A stretch of DNA of 64,000 bases from Cryptomeria japonica (GCF_030272615.1 NC_081410.1:254991533-255055532); one strand, 5' to 3'; shown: positions 37,906-49,672, counted from the stretch's first letter. Numbers and translations: made by a program. Notes: generated by a model not told the origin, from the letters alone.

Positions 37906-38007
37906 ACAACTTCTTCCAATCTTCATACTGGTTCACCTATACTTATTGGCATCAATGACAACATACATTATCATCATATCATCATACCAGTTCATCATAT
38001 GCCAACA
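37906..38007 (-). mobile_element. Element C 3' LTR, inner end
   Basis: Resumes after the second ACAAC and ends ATGCCAACA at 38,007 (element sense TGTTGGCAT). Together with 31,870-33,208 it makes an LTR of about 1.44 kb. Confidence 0.7.
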
Positions 38008-38021
38008 ATCTCCCCCTTTGG
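38008..38021 (-). promoter_or_regulatory. Element C polypurine tract
   Basis: The minus strand reads CCAAAGGGGGAGAT, directly followed by the LTR start TGTTGGCAT. This is the standard copia plus-strand primer. Confidence 0.85.
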
Positions 38022-38269
38022 CATTGATGGAAATACTCAATGTAGCATTGCAACTATAAACATCATAGACCAGTGCAACTATAACATATATCTTCATCAT
38101 CAGATATCTTCTCCCATATCATACATCATCATATATCTTCCCCCCCTTTGACAACAATGCCAAAGTGGAGGCACAAGCTTCCATTCTCCACTATACTGCT
38201 CCCCCTGTGGAGTAGCATCCTTCAACACATCAATCCTGAAAGATCTTACACTATAGTACCTGATTGATG

Positions 38270-38768
38270 TGGAGCACACATTTTTAGTTTACTTCATGAA
38301 GGGGCAGAACCCCTAATTCACCTCTCAAATAGGTAAATGTAGTGTTCGGTAAGGGCTTAGTGAATATGTCTGCTAGATGCTCCATACTGGAAACATGTTG
38401 TAATACAACCTCTCTGTTTGAACCTTCTCTCTTAAGAAATCATACATTACCTTCCAAATCTGCATCGGTATATACTTTGAGATTAAAATCACCATTGTAT
38501 GGATACCACAATCCATAATCAACTATTCCTTTCAGGTATCTAAGAATCCTCTTGACTACTACCAAGTGGGATTCTCTTGGACTTTTCTGAAAATGGGCCA
38601 CAATGCCCACTGCATGAGCAATATCTAGTTTGTTGTGTACCACATAGTGCAGCTTACCAATCATTGATCGATACTCCTTTTCATTCACCAACGCCGAATC
38701 ATCTTCCTTAGTCAATTTGTATCTGGTCACCATTAGTGTACCAACTAGTTTTTTCTCTTCCATGCCAA
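38270..38768 (-). pseudogene. Element C pol, C-terminal part with RNase H deletion
   Basis: Continues the RT of C after insertion B: FGMEEKKLVGTLMVTRYKL, the RSMIGKLHYVVHNKLDIAHAV block and YTDADLEGN. The frame then jumps to REVVLQHVSSMEHLADIFTK and ends LGVLPLHEVN near 38,273. About 100 residues expected between them, including the Glu and second Asp of RNase H (the TAE-E and CDNT motifs seen in F), are gone. The element cannot encode its own RNase H. Confidence 0.75.
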
Positions 38769-38773
38769 AGGTC

Positions 38774-39906
38774 TGATAAATACAAAGAGGGGGGGTGAAT
38801 TAGTATGCCAAAAATCTTTGCACTTAAACACTTTGCAAGACTAACAGTAAACCGGTAAAATAGTTTAGCAGACAAACCGGTTAGCACACATGCAAACCAA
38901 ATAGAAAATAATGCATTCACCCACAAAAGCACAAACACCATAACACATGAGATTTTGACATGGAAACCCAAATGGGAAAAACCACAGTGAGATGGAACTC
39001 ACAAGTAACTATCTGCAGAATAGGAACCAGACCGGTTAAGGTCTTACAATGTTCTTTACCAGAATAGATCCTATTAGGAATCTCAATCTTTGTTAGGAGA
39101 TAAGTCCGATTAAAGACTACCTTGCTAGAGGATTTTAGATCCACAGATGTGAACCACCTTGTTAGAGGATTTACAAAAGGCTTTTGGGCCTACCTGCTTA
39201 AGGGCTACAGACTTGTCGAAGATGTGAGTAATCAACAAGTGAGTGATCTAGCAAATAGCATAGATTGCTTGATTAGATCCTTGATAGCTCTTTTCTAATG
39301 CATTCCAGCATTACTTCAGTCTTCCACACATTCATACTCTCTTTGACTCCTCAACCACCTTAAACCCTAGCAACAATATCAACTTCAGCAACAACAACAA
39401 CAACAACCTAAAACCCTAGACATGATGTCCTTATAAAGGAATCTGATTTCATGTCGGTCCAATAGGATTACAATCCAATTACCTAGGTTCAATGAACTTG
39501 GACATACTTGGTAACACGACACAAAAAGAACCATTAAAGTGTTGGCACCGTCAAACAATTGGTGGATGGTAACTCATCACAAAATGTTGGTTGGTAACTC
39601 ATCACAGGGTATTACCAATTCATACAAAATGCCAGTTGCCGGTTTGACAAAATTGAAGACTGGGAAATATGTGTTCTGTCGCTTTGATCCTTCGTGTCAC
39701 TTGAGATCCTCAAACCACTTGGGGTTAACATAACACTTCAAATCGGTAAACACTTTCTGCAAAACACCAATAGTCTAAGGACTATAATGCATCATACCGG
39801 TTGGAACATGTACTAGTTGAGCTTTAACTAATACATACAAAAATGATCTCAATGCAAGTGTGTGTCCATCAATGACAATCACATCATAAACATCAAAATG
39901 TCAACA
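38774..39906 (-). mobile_element. Element B 3' LTR
   Basis: 1,133 bp from TGATAAATACAAAGAGG to ATGTCAACA. The GGAAACCCAAATGGG block lies at 38,960-38,985. It matches the 45,329-46,463 LTR along its length with few differences. Confidence 0.9.
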
Positions 39907-39920
39907 ATCTCCCCCTTTGG
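39907..39920 (-). promoter_or_regulatory. Element B polypurine tract
   Basis: The minus strand reads CCAAAGGGGGAGAT immediately before TGTTGACAT of the 3' LTR. A second tract, CTTAGGGGGAGCA, lies about 90 bp upstream at 39,990-40,003. Confidence 0.85.
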
Positions 39921-40200
39921 CATTGATGGCAACACTTAGGAAAATAAAATTTTGACATCTAGGTGTTTTACAACAAAATCATGCCATTAGCAAAATTGCT
40001 CCCCCTAAGCATATACACTATCCCTTTAACAATACAATGTATAACTATTTTTTCACATAGAGATATCAGAGCATACATAAAAATTTAAATTTTAAATACC
40101 AGATACTTCTCCTCCTTAGAATACTTCTCCCCCTTTGCCAACAATGACAAAGTACAGTTGAACAACCCTTCTTTTCATTTGGTATTAAAATAATAAAAGT

Positions 40201-43200
40201 TTATGACAATAAGGAATAAAACTTGTCAAAAATAGATTTAAAGTCCTGCAAGAATTGTTTCATAGATAAAGACCAGGACTCAAGTAGGGAGGTGGCTACT
40301 TCTTTCTCTGTCTGCATATGGGAGACTTGTTCTTCCATGGCGTCAATTATGCTCATCTCCTGTGTCACTGTTAAAGCATCCAGATTTAGATAGCACTTCT
40401 GAAGAATTTGCAGACGTGGGAGTAGAACTAGTTGTAGCTCCTACAAATCTCAAGACTAGGTGCTGATCTCATGCTCCATTTTTGTTGTCTGGATGTGAAA
40501 CCGGTGAACGGTTTGCCCATAAGTTGTAAAAGAGTTGTATGGCAGCTTGAAGGTACTCATATACAACTGCAAATCAGATTGAAGCTTTTACTTTTGTGCA
40601 AGCACATCGTCACAGAATAGATGGGGTTGGAAAATCTTGCTTAGTAGAAGATTCCCCTCATCCAGAGCATCCCTTATATCCTTTTGTGCTTTGTGGAGTT
40701 CAGTCTGGAGCCCATTTAACTTCTTCACCAAAGTAATATTTAGAGCCTTTTGATGCTCTTTCTTAGCATTTGCCTCTGCTACCTCTTCTAAGCTCTACAC
40801 TTGATCATCTACTACTGTACATAGGAGCTTTAGTTGTGCCAATGATGACTCGGTATTGGGAAGGTTTGTACCAGGTAACAAACCGGTAAGAGTGTCCACC
40901 GTAGCTTGGATCACATCTTCCTCCTTCTTCCTCCTTAACACCTTGAGGCATTCTTGAGCAACCTTGATGCTCTGCAGTAGCTCCATTTCACTTGCAGACT
41001 GAAGGTCAATGGGACTAGTAAGGTCAGTCAATCTGGCTTGACTACCAGTTGCCTTAAGTGTCTCCATCTGCGTGCTCTTTGCCGCTTATTCTGCCTTGTC
41101 CTCCTCTATTTTCTTCTTTGCTGCTTCTCTTCTCTTTTCCTCTTCCTTCTCTTCCTCTTCCTTATTCCCTTTCTCTATTTCCTTTCGCTTCTCCTCTTCC
41201 TTTTCTTCCTCTTCCTTCTTCTTTTCTACTTCCTTTCACTTCTCTTCTTCCTTTCTCTTTTTCTCATCCTCTTCCTCTTTCTTCTTCCTTGCATCTTCTT
41301 GTTTCTTTTTCTCTTCTTCCTCTTCTTTTCTTTTCTTTTCTTCTTCTTTTCTCTTTTCTTCCTATTTCTATTTCTCCTCATCTTCTTCCTTTTTCTTCTT
41401 CTTTGCTTCATCCTTCTTCTTCTTCTCCTCTTCATCTTTCTTCTTCTTCTCCTCTTCATCTTTCTTCTCCTCCACTTGCTTCTTCACTTCCTCCTTTTTG
41501 TCCTTTGTTTCCTTTAGCTTTACTTCCTTTTTTGCCTACTTCTCCTATCCTGTAACTTCCAATGGTGTAACCTGAGCAGCTTCTTCTCCATCTAGAGCAT
41601 CGACATCAATAGTGTCGATCGGTTCAGCAATCGGATTTCCTTCATCATCAAACACTTCATCCGGTTTAGTTATTGCCGGTTCTTGATCAGCCTTCCTATT
41701 GGCTTCAACCACTCTATGCATCTTCAGAGCTTCTAGAGAAAGGGTGTGTGTATTCTTGAGCACTTCTTTACCCTTCCCTTCCAGTAACAGGAGTCTTCTT
41801 CTTCTCATGAAGAAGAGGCCTTTGTATTTATTCATTACTTCAAACAGTCCTGAATTTGATACATCAGGAAAGTGTTCAACAAATTTTTTTTCTCTCATTT
41901 CATGTTCCTGCTCTATGGCAATATGCCATTTATTGTCTAAGGATTTATACAAAGAATCCGGTGTCTTAGATCTAATTTCTAAAGACGACCGGTCATTAAC
42001 ACATAAATACTGAATTATTTCTTTTTCAACCGCTTCCTTTTCATCATCATTAAAGTCATCAAAACAATCAATCAAATCATTCAACACTTTTCTCCTAATG
42101 TTTTTGATAGTTCTTTGACAATGTGTCAAAGGTTTGTAGGAGGAGATGTCAATATTTACCGGTGCCGATGATGCCGGTTCATTCTTTGTCTTTTTCTTTG
42201 CTTGATGTGTCTTCTTTGGTTTTTCCTCAGACACAGTTTCTTTTGAGTCTGGAGAGGTATTCCTTGTCTTCCTCTTTCTCTTGAACACTTTAGCAGGTGC
42301 CACTTCAGGTTTCTTTTTAGCCAGTGACCGCTTGGTCACTATAGGACTGGCTGTAGTAGCCGGTGTCGATGCTGAAGGCACTATTTTTGTCTTCTTCACT
42401 GAAGGTTCTTTTCCTTTGTTTGCTGAGGGTTCCTCAACCGGTGTTATCCTTTCTAGGTAGGTGCCAATTCTTTTTGCCTTTGGATCAAGCGGTGAGGCAA
42501 TAAGGGTAGAGGCATATCCTTCTAGCATATCATTCATTACCTCATAGCCCATAGGCTCCACTTCCTCCTATTTGGGCTCAACAACCTCCATTATGCATTG
42601 ATCCACTTTAATGGTGAAACAAATATCATCTTCATATTTCTTGACAATATCACCCGATATTCTCACCCTCTGACTCATTTTGTGTCTGAACTCATCAAAT
42701 TACTTGTTCAGAACTTCAGGGTAACTAGTTCCAACTACTTGAATGATTTCCTTGATTTGCTTGGTTACCGGTTGGTCAGTAGACCACTGGACATCACCTA
42801 CTCCTGGGAAGTAGCCTTGGAAGTAAAAGAACAACCCAACTAGTAGTTGTCCAAACTTGAACCTCGATGCATTATCCTATTTGATTGATTTAAGATTAGA
42901 TAGGAGTTGCCTTTGCATACCGGTGCATAGGTCAAATGATGCATCCTCCTTGATCATTCGGTAAGCGGCATTTACCACTGCAACAAATACAGAGTTAATT
43001 CTACTGGTTGAGAACATCCGGTATCCAATCACCATACATGCATATTTCACCAGATCATCCTTGATAGAATTGATGGTCATACCTCATGAGTCGCTCACTG
43101 AACTGGTGAGCTTGGACATTTTAGTTTTGCCTACCATCCTTAGGGCTGGTACTTCCCCTGTATTGCAAAAACTGGTGCCGACATGAATTGCTTGTGGTGT

Positions 43201-43554
43201 TATATCATGTGTTCTTTCCAGGTACATCTTGTCACCATGAACTCTGCTCAGAATGATCCTAATGTGATCATCTGTGAAATCCTCTAGGAAATAAACAACA
43301 TTGTGGAGCTTCTTCTTCTCCAAGATACTATAATCTGGTTTGATCTTTTTATCTTGTCCACAAAATAAACCTAGCTGCGAGTGAATTGCTAGAGACCCTA
43401 GGTCTTCGATTTTACAATCTATGTAATCTAAGATTCCCTCTTCTACTATCAAACCAGCTGGAACTTGTGATAGGGCATTATATCTAGACTTGCATTGAAT
43501 AAAGCTTGTTGAATCTATAGATGTACTAGAGCTAGTATGGGATGTAGAAGCCAT
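40201..43554 (-). pseudogene. Element B ORF2: long unknown protein with Lys/Glu coiled coil
   Basis: I do not recognise the family. From ATG at 43,554 (MASTSHTSSS) to TAA at 40,203-40,201 there are 3,354 bp, exactly divisible by three, and every open segment lies in this one frame, so about 14 stops but no net frameshift interrupt ~1,117 codons. Residues 1-330: globular, with DYIDCKIEDLGSL, IKDDLVKYACMVIGYRM and YFPGVGDVQW. Residues ~380-470: basic, with KRKRK, nuclear-signal-like. Residues ~475-650: conserved SYKPLTHCQRTIKNIRRK and FFMRRRRLLLLEGKG. Residues ~675-820: almost pure Lys/Glu coiled coil. The rest is helical. Two stops, TGA 43,086-43,084 and TAG 42,879-42,877, are shared with A. 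Confidence 0.6.
41090..41530. repeat. ~440-bp polypyrimidine/polypurine tract (Lys/Glu-coding)
   Basis: The plus strand is almost all C/T with TCTTC-type periodicity. Read on the minus strand it encodes the charged coiled coil of ORF2. Plus-strand frames through it are Leu/Phe/Ser-rich shadows and not genes. Confidence 0.8.
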
Positions 43555-44001
43555 GATATAAATTGAAAACTCAAAAAAATACCTTTTGAAAATCATGAAT
43601 TTAGGGCTTTCAGACTCTTCTCCACCTCACACTCCCATCGGTTTCCGAATCACCACTTTGCATTCTTCACTTGACCGTTTGCAATTTGAATTTGAATCTC
43701 CTTCAATGTTCCTTAAATTCTCAGAATCATAGCACAAATCTCTTTGTTGTTGCTCTGCACTTGAAAACCTCCTTCGCTTTGAAAATTGATAGTGAGAAAT
43801 GATTTGAAAAATCCTTTTAAACATATTCCTCACCTACCACAATTAATGCTCCACCATTAGGGCGTAAACCCTAATTTGCCTTTTACCATTTTTGATCTTC
43901 CACCTATTGACAGGTATCGCATATCGGTTAAGGTCTTTTACTGGTGTAAACTAGGGGTTTGAAACATTTCGCCATTTTCTTCCCCTAAGCTTTTCTGAAG
44001 C

Positions 44002-45290
44002 TTAGTTTGCTGGTTCCGTAATTTCCACACTAGGTGTAGAAATTGGTTCCTCTTGTAACACCGTTGGTTTCTTCTTCTAGGTTTTGTTCATGTCTGCTTG
44101 AACAGTGTCAACATCAATGTTTCCTTCCAGAGTGACCGGTATATCATCAGATATGTTCTTTCTTGATCTATAGAATCTAGCAATGTGACCCAGTTTGTTG
44201 CAATGATAGCAGACCAATCCAGGTGTTGTCCAAGGTCCATTATTCATGTTGCCATTCTTCCTTCTACATATTGCAGCAGTGTGACCATGACCATGACAGA
44301 CCATACAGTTTGTTCTCCATCCAGTTGCCACTTGATACCACCGCTTCTTGACTGATGATTGAAAGCATTAAACTGGTTGTGATTCTGGTTCACAAAAGGT
44401 TCAAGACCAACTCCTTGGGTCCTCTAAGGATATCTACCAATGTTGTTCATAACTGACTTGCATTTAGATGCTCTATACCCATACTTGTTGCATGCATAAC
44501 AATTACCATTAAATCTATAGGATCTAGGCTTATCATTTAGTAAATAAGGAAAATTGTTGCAAGCCTTACTCCTACACACATTTGCAGTATGTCCTTCTTT
44601 AAGACAGTTAAAGAAAATAGGTTTAAACTTTTGCTTACCTTTATCTTTTGATGTCGGTTGTTTCTTTGATGTTCTAGCATTTGTACCAGAGGTCTCACCT
44701 TCCTCATGACCAGAATAACCAAGTCCATTGGTATTCTTAACCGGTTTGGCAGATTCAAACTTTTTCTCTAGCTTGATAGTACTCTTGTTGAACTTAGCAA
44801 GTATTTCCTTTGACTCAGAGAGTTCCTTGGAAATAGCAGCATTTGTGTCCATTAGGTTTTCATTCTCAGAGATGGCAATGTTTAGTTCTACTTGCATGTC
44901 TTCTTTTTCCACTTTGTTCGCATGGAGTTGAGCAGTTAGGGCACTAATCTCTTGCTTCAGCTTGGAGATTTCATGATCCTTGTCTTTGACTAGATCTTCA
45001 GCTTTCCTCCAGTTCTCAAGCTCTTGGCACATTTGAATAGTCAGTCATTCCAATTCTTTTTTCAGGTTGGAATTGGATTCATTCATCATTTCTACTTCTT
45101 GAATCAGGGCTTCCATGTTCGCTTCATTAGAGGAACTATTTTCAGATAGCTCCATTAGCTTTTCTGCATGTTCTCTCCTTTTTGCTTGAGATGCCTTGTA
45201 TTTTACCATAAGATCATCATAGGCTTTCTCAGATTGAGTGAGCCGATGAGTAAGTTCCCTCAATGTGTATTCCCCCATATCTCTTTCCAA
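44002..45290 (-). pseudogene. Element B ORF1: coiled coil plus four CCHC knuckles
   Basis: Starts at 45,290 (MERDMGEYTLRELTH), 26 bp after the PBS, and is colinear with ORF1 of A. The coiled coil (through about 44,750) contains LEKKFESAKPVKN and GLGYSGHEEGETSG. Knuckles: FFNCLKEGHTANVC (first Cys lost), CYACNKYGYRASKC (His lost), CMVCHGHGHTAAIC (intact) and CYHCNKLGHIARFY (last Cys lost). Different ligands are lost in A, so the ancestor had four good knuckles. Breaks are an in-frame stop near 45,045 and shifts around 44,330-44,430. MNKT-TAG (44,079-44,077) is followed by conserved codons to TAA at 44,004-44,002. There is no capsid domain. Confidence 0.7.
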
Positions 45291-45315
45291 GTGGTTAAAC
45301 TTATAGAAAGGTACA

Positions 45316-45326
45316 CTCTGATACCA
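45316..45326 (-). promoter_or_regulatory. Element B primer-binding site
   Basis: The minus strand reads TGGTATCAGAG two bases after the LTR end TTTATCA, complementary to initiator tRNA-Met. The next base differs from the usual C. Confidence 0.9.
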
Positions 45327-45328
45327 AT

Positions 45329-46463
45329 TGATAAATACTAAGAGGGGGGGGTGAATTAGTATGCCAAAAATCTTTGCACTTAAACACTTTGCAAGACTAA
45401 CAGTAAACCGTTAAAATAGTTTAGCAGATAAACTAGTTAGCACACATGCAAACCAAATAGAAAATAATGCATTCACCCACAAAAGCACAAACACCATAAC
45501 ACACGAGATTTTGATGTGGAAACCCAAATGGAAAAAACCACGGTGAGATGGAACTCACAAGTAACTATCTGCAGAATAGGAACCAGACCGGTTAAGGTCT
45601 TACAATGTTCTTTACCAGAACAGATCCTGTTAGGAATCTCAATCTCTATTAGGAGATAAGTCCAATTAAAGACTACCTTGCTAGAGGATTTTAGATCCAC
45701 AGATGTGAACCACCTTGTTAGAGGATTTACAAAAGGCTTTTGAGCCTACTTGGTTAAGGCCTACAAACTTGTCGAAGATGTGAGTAATCAACAAGTGAGT
45801 GATCTAGCAAATAGCACAGATTGCTTGATTAGATCCTTGATAACTCTTTTCTAATGCATTCCAACATTACTTCAGTCTTATACACATTCATACTCTCTCT
45901 GACTCCTCAACCACCTTAAACCCTAGCAACAATATCAACTTCAGCAACAACAACAACAACAACCTAAAACCCTAGACATGATGTCCTTATAAAGGAATCT
46001 GATTTCATGTCGGTCCAATAAAATTACAATCCAATTCCCTAGGTTCAATGAACCTAGACATACTTGGTAACATGACACAAAAAGCACCGTTAAAGTGTCA
46101 GCACTGTCAAATAATTGGTGGATGGTAACTCATCACAAAATGTCGGTTGGTAACTCATCACAGAGTATTACCGGTTCATACAAAATGCTGATTGCCAGTT
46201 TGACAAAATTGAAGATTGGGAAATATGTTTTCTGCCGCTTTGATCCTTCATGCCGCTTGAGATCCTTGAACCGCTTGGGGTTAACATACCACTTCAGATC
46301 GGTAAACACTATCTGCAAAACACCAATAGTCTAAGGACTATAATGCATCATACCGGTTAGAACATGTACCGGTTGAGCTTTAACTAATACATACAAAAAT
46401 GATCTCAATGCAAGTGTGTGTCCATCAATGACAATCACATCATAAACATAAAAAATGCCAACA
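45329..46463 (-). mobile_element. Element B 5' LTR
   Basis: 1,135 bp from TGATAAATACTAAGAGG to AAAATGCCAACA, followed by AGGTC. The shared block lies at 45,516-45,541. Confidence 0.9.
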
Positions 46464-46468
46464 AGGTC

Positions 46469-47181
46469 TTCAATACATCTTTGACATTCTTGGATTGGGT
46501 AATAAAGAAACCCTCTTTCATTTGCTAAATCTGTAGACCAATGAAGAACTTTATCTCTCCAATCAGAGACATCTCAAACTCTTTCTTCATTTCATCTGCA
46601 AATGCATGTCTCATTTCATCATCTCCTCCAAAGATTATGTCATCTACAAACACTTCACAAATCAGAATCTAATCACCTTTAGATTTCAGGTAGATGTTGC
46701 TATCCTCACTTGTTCTCTGAAATCCTATCTTTACAAGATGAGAGTGTAATCATTCATACCATGCCCTTAGTGCTTGTTTCAATCCATATAGGGCCTTGTG
46801 TAATCTACACACCATGTTACTATCTTCTGATAAGGCAAACCTATCTGGTTGCTCAATATACACTTCCTCTTCTAGGATTCCATTCAAGAACTTAGACTTC
46901 ACATCCATATGGTATACCTTGAATCCCTTAAATGCTACAAATACAAGTAGCATTTGAACACCTTCCCATCTAGCCACTGGGGCAAAGGTTTCTCCATAGT
47001 CTTCTCCCTCTTCTTGAGCATATCCCTTGCATACAAGTCTTGCCTTATTCCTTACAACTGTGCCTTCTTCATTCAGCTTATTCCTAAAGACCCATTTGGT
47101 ACCTATGACATTCTTGTGTTCTGGTCTAGGTACCAAAGACCATGTTGCATTCTTTTCTATCTGGTTTAGCTCCTCTTCCAT
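46469..47181 (-). pseudogene. Element C reverse transcriptase, N-terminal part
   Basis: Copia RT (RVT_2). The open frame 47,181-46,750 carries [24 protein letters not shown] (first catalytic Asp; the usual Ala after Ser is Lys) and [14 protein letters not shown]. After a TGA the same frame goes on with SEDSNIYLKSKGD, a TAG, EVFVDDIIFGGDD (catalytic FVDD), LIGEIKFFIGLQI and SQSKNVKDVLKT, where element B interrupts it. It resumes at 38,768. Confidence 0.85.
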
Positions 47182-47236
47182 TGCCTTAACCTAGTCTTCA
47201 TCTATAAGTGCTTCTCTAGTAGTTTTAGACTCAAAT

Positions 47237-47431
47237 TCAGAAATCATGCAAGTTTTCTTTCACCTTTCTTCTTGTGAGTATCCCTGCATCTTTATCTCCT
47301 ATGATCTGCTTCAGACCATGATGTAGTTTTACATATCTAGGAATGACTCTAGCTGGTTCTACTTGCTTTTCCTCTTCTTCTTCTTCTCCATCTTCTTCTC
47401 CATCTTCTTCTTCACCTCCTGCAGCTTCCAC
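47237..47431 (-). pseudogene. Element C acidic linker between integrase and RT
   Basis: A Glu/Asp-rich stretch (EEEDGEEDGEEEEEEKQ) from a GAA/GAT-type microsatellite at about 47,360-47,420, then GLKQIIGDKD, a motif seen at the same place in F (SSQIIGDKD). It is out of frame with the integrase segment. Confidence 0.6.
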
Positions 47432-47468
47432 TAGTACGGGAACACTTAGGTCTTTGCTTGTTTCTTTC

Positions 47469-48608
47469 TTAACCGATTCCCAGAAGGCTACACCGGTTCA
47501 TCTTCCACTTGCTCGCTACAGGTTTCCTCAGGTTTCTTAGGGGATTCATCAACTTTGACATTGATACTCTCAATAATTTTTGAGGCCTATTGTTGTAGCA
47601 CTTGAGAGCTTTTCTCTTAGTGGAATATCCCAGAAATATTCCTTCATCACATTTAGCATCAAACTTTCTCTGATGCTCACCTCTCTTGATATAACACTTA
47701 TTGCCAAATACTTTAAAATAACTCACAGTGGGAGTCTTCCTGGTCCAATACTCATAAGGGGTTTTAACTTTACCTTTCTTGATGAGTACCCGGTTCATAG
47801 TATAGACTGCATTGCTCATCACTTCTCTCCAAAAAGTGTTAGCAACCTTTCCTTGGATCAACATTATTTTGGTCGCTTCAACTACAATCCTATTATTCCT
47901 TTCTGCTATGCCATTCTGTTGTGGTGTCCTTGGAGCAGACAACTGCCTCTTGATACCGTTATCTTCATAGTGCTTGTTGAATTCATCAGAAGTGAATTCA
48001 CCTCCTTGATCAGTTCTTAGGAATTTTATCCTTTGACCACTTTCCTTCTCTACTAATGCTCTAAAGGCTTTGAACTTTCCAAACGCCTCAGACTTATCTT
48101 TCAAGAATGTGACCCACATCATTCTTGAGCAGTCATCAGTAAGAATCATGAAATACCTATCTCCCTGAATATTTCTAGTTTTCATTGGACCACAAAGATC
48201 GGTATGCACAAGATCAAGTAAGTTCTCTACTGAAAAAGACTTACCTTTGAAAGTTGAGGAAGACATCTTCCCAAGTTGACATTCTCTATGCAAAAAATTC
48301 TCTGGTTTGTTCAACAAAGGCAATCCTCTTACTACCTTGATCTTACTGGCCTTTACAATATTATCAAAATTCATATGACAAAGTCTCCTATGCCATATCC
48401 AACTGTCATCAAACTTCACCATTAGACACTGACTAATCTTGGCATTCAACTGAAATAAGTTACCTTCGGTCTGCTTATCGGTGGCAATAAGTTCACCACT
48501 TTTTCTAATTATACTGCAAACTCCACCTTTGAACTCCAGAATGAGTCCTTTGTCATTTAGCTGAGCAACACTCAAAAGGTTATGCTTAAGACCTTCTACC
48601 TAGTAGAC
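47469..48608 (-). pseudogene. Element C integrase, nearly complete
   Basis: GAG-pre-integrase start VEGLKHNLLSVAQLND (a stop just before it), then WHRRLCHMNFD of the zinc-binding HHCC domain. The third ligand is lost (FLHRECQ instead of a Cys-x-x-Cys pair). The catalytic core is complete by eye: HTDLCGP, LRTDQGGEF and PQQNGIAERN hold the D-D-E residues. The C-terminal part has the copia GYSTKRKALKCYN motif. A shift near 47,550 takes it out of frame. Element D cuts the 5' side at 48,609. Confidence 0.85.
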
Positions 48609-49624
48609 TATTGGTATTTTGGATAAGTTGATATGGTTTTGTCATTGATGTCAACACTTATCAACTCTAGCACTTGGAGAATTGGCAATGTTAACCGGCA
48701 AGCTAGTGACTTATGCACAGTCACCGATATCTTGTTCACTAGTAGGATATATTGTTCACTGGCACTTGGAATGACATGGAAAACACTTGGTTATGTCGAA
48801 GACATCATTTGGACACTTTGTCTTAGAGATTTGTTCATTGGTATATTCGTGTTTGTATACTTGTTGTTACTGGAAAATAGGTCCAGGATAAGCACTGACA
48901 GGCTTATCTATTCCAGATCAACATGGCATGCTATGGAGATGATTTATTAATGTTGTAAATGCATTAAGCCGACATGTTGAATCAGATATTGCATCGGTTA
49001 TTGTTTTAATTGTAAATTGTTTTTATTTTAATATCTTTTGTAAAGCCGACCTATACATTTTGGTCCTAGGCTTCGGTATATATGTAAGATCTATATGCAA
49101 TTGGGAAAATGATTGTAATAAGGTATATGCGAGAATAAGCAGAGCTATACATGCAAACATCATTTGAAGGTAGATGGAAGGTTTTGTGAAGACATATTAG
49201 AACTGAACCGATACTGAATCCAGCATATGAAAATGCTATTTTGAGTAGTACATCATTATTGGATTTAACCATCCAATTGTAGTCAGTGTGACTCACATTT
49301 GTGTTTAAGCAGTGAGCTCTAGGTGCTTGGCCTTTCTGCATGTGGAGACCCCCTATTGTAAAAACGTACTATCTGCAATAGTATCATCTAATTGTGGGTA
49401 AGGTTTCCCACCATTTTTTCCCCCCTTACAGGGTTTCCACGTACAAATACTGGTGTTATTTGTTGTGGATGTTATTGTCTTTCTGTTTTATGCATTAATC
49501 TTTATCGGTACTGCAATTAACTGATAAACTGTCTACCGGCATTAAGTTTGGTTATGTTGTTTTGGTTTAAATTTATTTGACAACTGACTCACCCCCCCCT
49601 CTCAGTTGTCTTTGGAACCTAACA
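48609..49624 (+). mobile_element. Element D 5' LTR
   Basis: About 1,016 bp from TATTGGTATTTTGG (probably a mutated TGTTGG start) to GGAACCTAACA. A TATATA box lies near 49,077 and a C-run with TCAGTTGTC near the end. The PBS that follows fixes the right border. The left border is inferred from loss of match to element C. Confidence 0.75.
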
Positions 49625-49626
49625 AT

Positions 49627-49639
49627 TGGTATCAGAGCC
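49627..49639 (+). promoter_or_regulatory. Element D primer-binding site
   Basis: TGGTATCAGAGCC two bases after the LTR end AACA, complementary to initiator tRNA-Met. Confidence 0.9.
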
Positions 49640-49672
49640 TAGTCCTCTTTTTGCAGAAGTTTAACAGCTTGA

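Larger units (their letters stand above)
38774..46463 (-). mobile_element. Element B: full-length non-autonomous copia-type element
   Basis: 7,690 bp flanked by AGGTC (38,769-38,773 and 46,464-46,468) and inserted in the RT of element C. LTRs at 45,329-46,463 (5') and 38,774-39,906 (3'), PBS, ORF1 (gag-like), internal purine tract, ORF2 (unknown) and PPT are all present. There is no protease, integrase, RT or RNase H anywhere in its 5.4-kb interior, so movement must rely on enzymes supplied by another copia element. It is colinear with element A. Confidence 0.85.

Noticed and set aside
41038-41575. Plus-strand Leu/Phe- and Ser/Phe-rich frames as membrane proteins (also 13,579-13,950)
   Set aside because: They are antisense shadows of the Lys/Glu-rich coiled coil of ORF2, as the low-complexity CT composition shows.
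47343-47540. Plus-strand Ser-rich frame
   Set aside because: Antisense of the acidic linker of element C.
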